Positions 63,148 through 64,000 of a DNA stretch of 64,000 nt are shown one piece after another. Made by a program: the position numbers and the translations under genes. The DNA lies in assembly GCF_052118625.1 (NCBI RefSeq), contig NZ_JBQKGW010000003.1, positions 1 through 64,000 of the forward strand, given 5' to 3'. The notes under the pieces are model-generated. The model was not told where the DNA came from. It did not search any database and saw only the letters and a program-made list of their open reading frames with translations. This DNA comes from Porcincola sp945869225 (GTDB lineage: Bacteria > Bacillota > Clostridia > Lachnospirales > Lachnospiraceae). Each line of letters begins with the position of its first letter. Positions within the stretch are counted from its first letter, which is position 1.

Positions 63148-64000
63148 ATGACGGACGAAAACAGAAGCAGCGGGGCGGTCAGCCTGGAAGGGCAGCAGCC
63201 CCGGAAGATCGAGCTGACGTTCGGCGGGGCGGAGGCGGACCCTTCGGCAGAGGCAGGGCAGAGTGCAGCGGACGGGCAGAACGGAAGCCCTGCGGAAGCT
63301 GTTCCCGCGGCGATGACCGCGGAAGAGCTGATGGCGGCTGCGTCAAAGGCGCCGGAAGCTGTCCGGGAGGCGCCGCAGGCCGAACCGAAGGCTGCGGCGT
63401 CCGAGGGCGCGCCGGCAGGGTCAGCCATCAGAGAACATGTGGCGGATGCCATCCGGGATACAGAGGTGATTCTCAGCCCGGAGGAACAGAAGATGGTCGA
63501 TGCATTTGCGGAGAAAATCGACATCACGAATGGCGCAGCCATCATGCAGTACGGCGCGGGTACTCAGAAAAAGATGTCCGAATTCTCGGATACAGCCCTG
63601 GCAAATGTCCGCAACAAGGATATGGGGGAGGTTGGAAAACAGATCTCCGGACTGGTGTCGGAGCTTCAGAGCTTCGATGTGACGAAGGAGGAGAACGGTT
63701 TCCTGCGTTTCTTCAAGAAGAGTGCGAACAAGGTGACTGCGCTGCAGGCAAAGTACGATAAGACGGAGGATTCCGTAAAAGCCATCTCAGATGCACTTGA
63801 GAAGCATCAGATTCAGCTGATGAAGGATGTTGCGACGCTCGACCGGATGTATGCGCTGAACCTTTCCTACTTCAAGGAGCTGACGATGTACATCGCGGCC
63901 GGAAAGAAGAAGCTCGCCGAGGTGCGGGGCGGAGAACTCCTGAAACTGGAGGAGAAGGCAAAAATGAGCCAGGATGCGCAGGACGCGCAGGCGGCGAAGG
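63148..64000 (+). CDS. TelA-family toxic anion resistance protein, cut by the window end
   Basis: The first 284 residues of a frame that runs out of the window. After an Ala/Glu/Pro-rich N-terminal extension of about 100 residues, the TelA domain starts at about ILSPEEQKMVDAFAEKID, with IMQYGAGTQKKMSEFSD, VGKQISGLVSELQSFD and FLRFFKKSANKV typical of the family. TelA proteins are associated with tellurite and bacteriocin/cell-envelope antibiotic tolerance; the biochemical function is unknown. The ATG at 63148 follows GGAGGA. It is 89 bases after the xpaC-like gene in the same direction, probably one transcript. Confidence 0.85.
   Translation, partial: MTDENRSSGAVSLEGQQPRKIELTFGGAEADPSAEAGQSAADGQNGSPAEAVPAAMTAEELMAAASKAPEAVREAPQAEPKAAASEGAPAGSAIREHVADAIRDTEVILSPEEQKMVDAFAEKIDITNGAAIMQYGAGTQKKMSEFSDTALANVRNKDMGEVGKQISGLVSELQSFDVTKEENGFLRFFKKSANKVTALQAKYDKTEDSVKAISDALEKHQIQLMKDVATLDRMYALNLSYFKELTMYIAAGKKKLAEVRGGELLKLEEKAKMSQDAQDAQAAK

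Noticed and set aside
1..64000. Transposases, integrases, tRNA or rRNA genes
   Set aside because: None was recognised on either strand, although the locus is clearly mosaic.

Overview
The window looks like a chromosomal segment of a Gram-positive anaerobe of the Bacillota, most likely Clostridia and probably a Lachnospiraceae-type gut organism. The basis is gene content and style: strong AGGAGG ribosome sites, a split ThrE-type exporter, an XpaC/TelA pair, a complete LivJHMGF importer, CDP-glycerol glycerophosphotransferase paralogs and a CptN/TenpN-like type III toxin. No species can be named from sequence alone. No rRNA, tRNA, transposase, integrase or CRISPR array was recognised.

Layout. 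0-8.4 kb: mixed housekeeping genes of fairly high GC (AraC-type regulator remnant, tyrosine phosphatase, both halves of a ThrE-like exporter, GH13 enzyme, MFS transporter, DUF2200-DUF1905 fusion, D-2-hydroxyacid dehydrogenase). 8.5-12.6 kb: an accessory patch with a Gfo/Idh/MocA dehydrogenase, a probable type III toxin-antitoxin locus, a YhcH-family gene, a frameshifted AAA ATPase and a collapsed second copy of the YhcH gene. 12.6-53.4 kb: a very large surface-polysaccharide locus. 53.7-61.3 kb: a secreted Ig-like repeat protein and the branched-chain amino acid ABC importer. 61.5-64 kb: XpaC-like and TelA-like genes, the latter cut by the window end.

The polysaccharide locus is a mosaic. Its left part (about 12.6-38.1 kb) is visibly AT-richer than its flanks. 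It holds acyltransferases, many glycosyltransferases (including three of the galactofuranosyltransferase type), a Wzm/Wzt exporter with a carbohydrate-binding Wzt tail, UDP-galactopyranose mutase (Glf), a CDP-glucose pathway (RfbF, RfbG, RfbH) and a thiamine-diphosphate enzyme/aldolase/sugar kinase/epimerase group. The right part (38.6-53.4 kb) is GC-rich and teichoic-acid-like: RmlA, four CDP-glycerol glycerophosphotransferase-family enzymes, an IspD/TarI-type cytidylyltransferase with an SDR partner, and a second ABC exporter. A 3' fragment of glf at 38.1 kb shares a nearly identical stretch of about 190 bp with the complete glf at 26.6 kb, and looks like the scar of a homologous-recombination event that brought in the CDP-sugar module.

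The most unusual object is at 47.0-49.0 kb: one uninterrupted reading frame joins a Wzt/TagH-type ABC exporter ATPase to a complete UDP-galactopyranose mutase, which would physically link UDP-galactofuranose formation to polymer export. Other points of interest are the type III toxin-antitoxin locus at 9.75-10.35 kb, in-frame tandem-repeat expansions in several enzymes and one secreted protein, and two GC-rich repeat arrays in opposite orientation on either side of the thrE-like gene.
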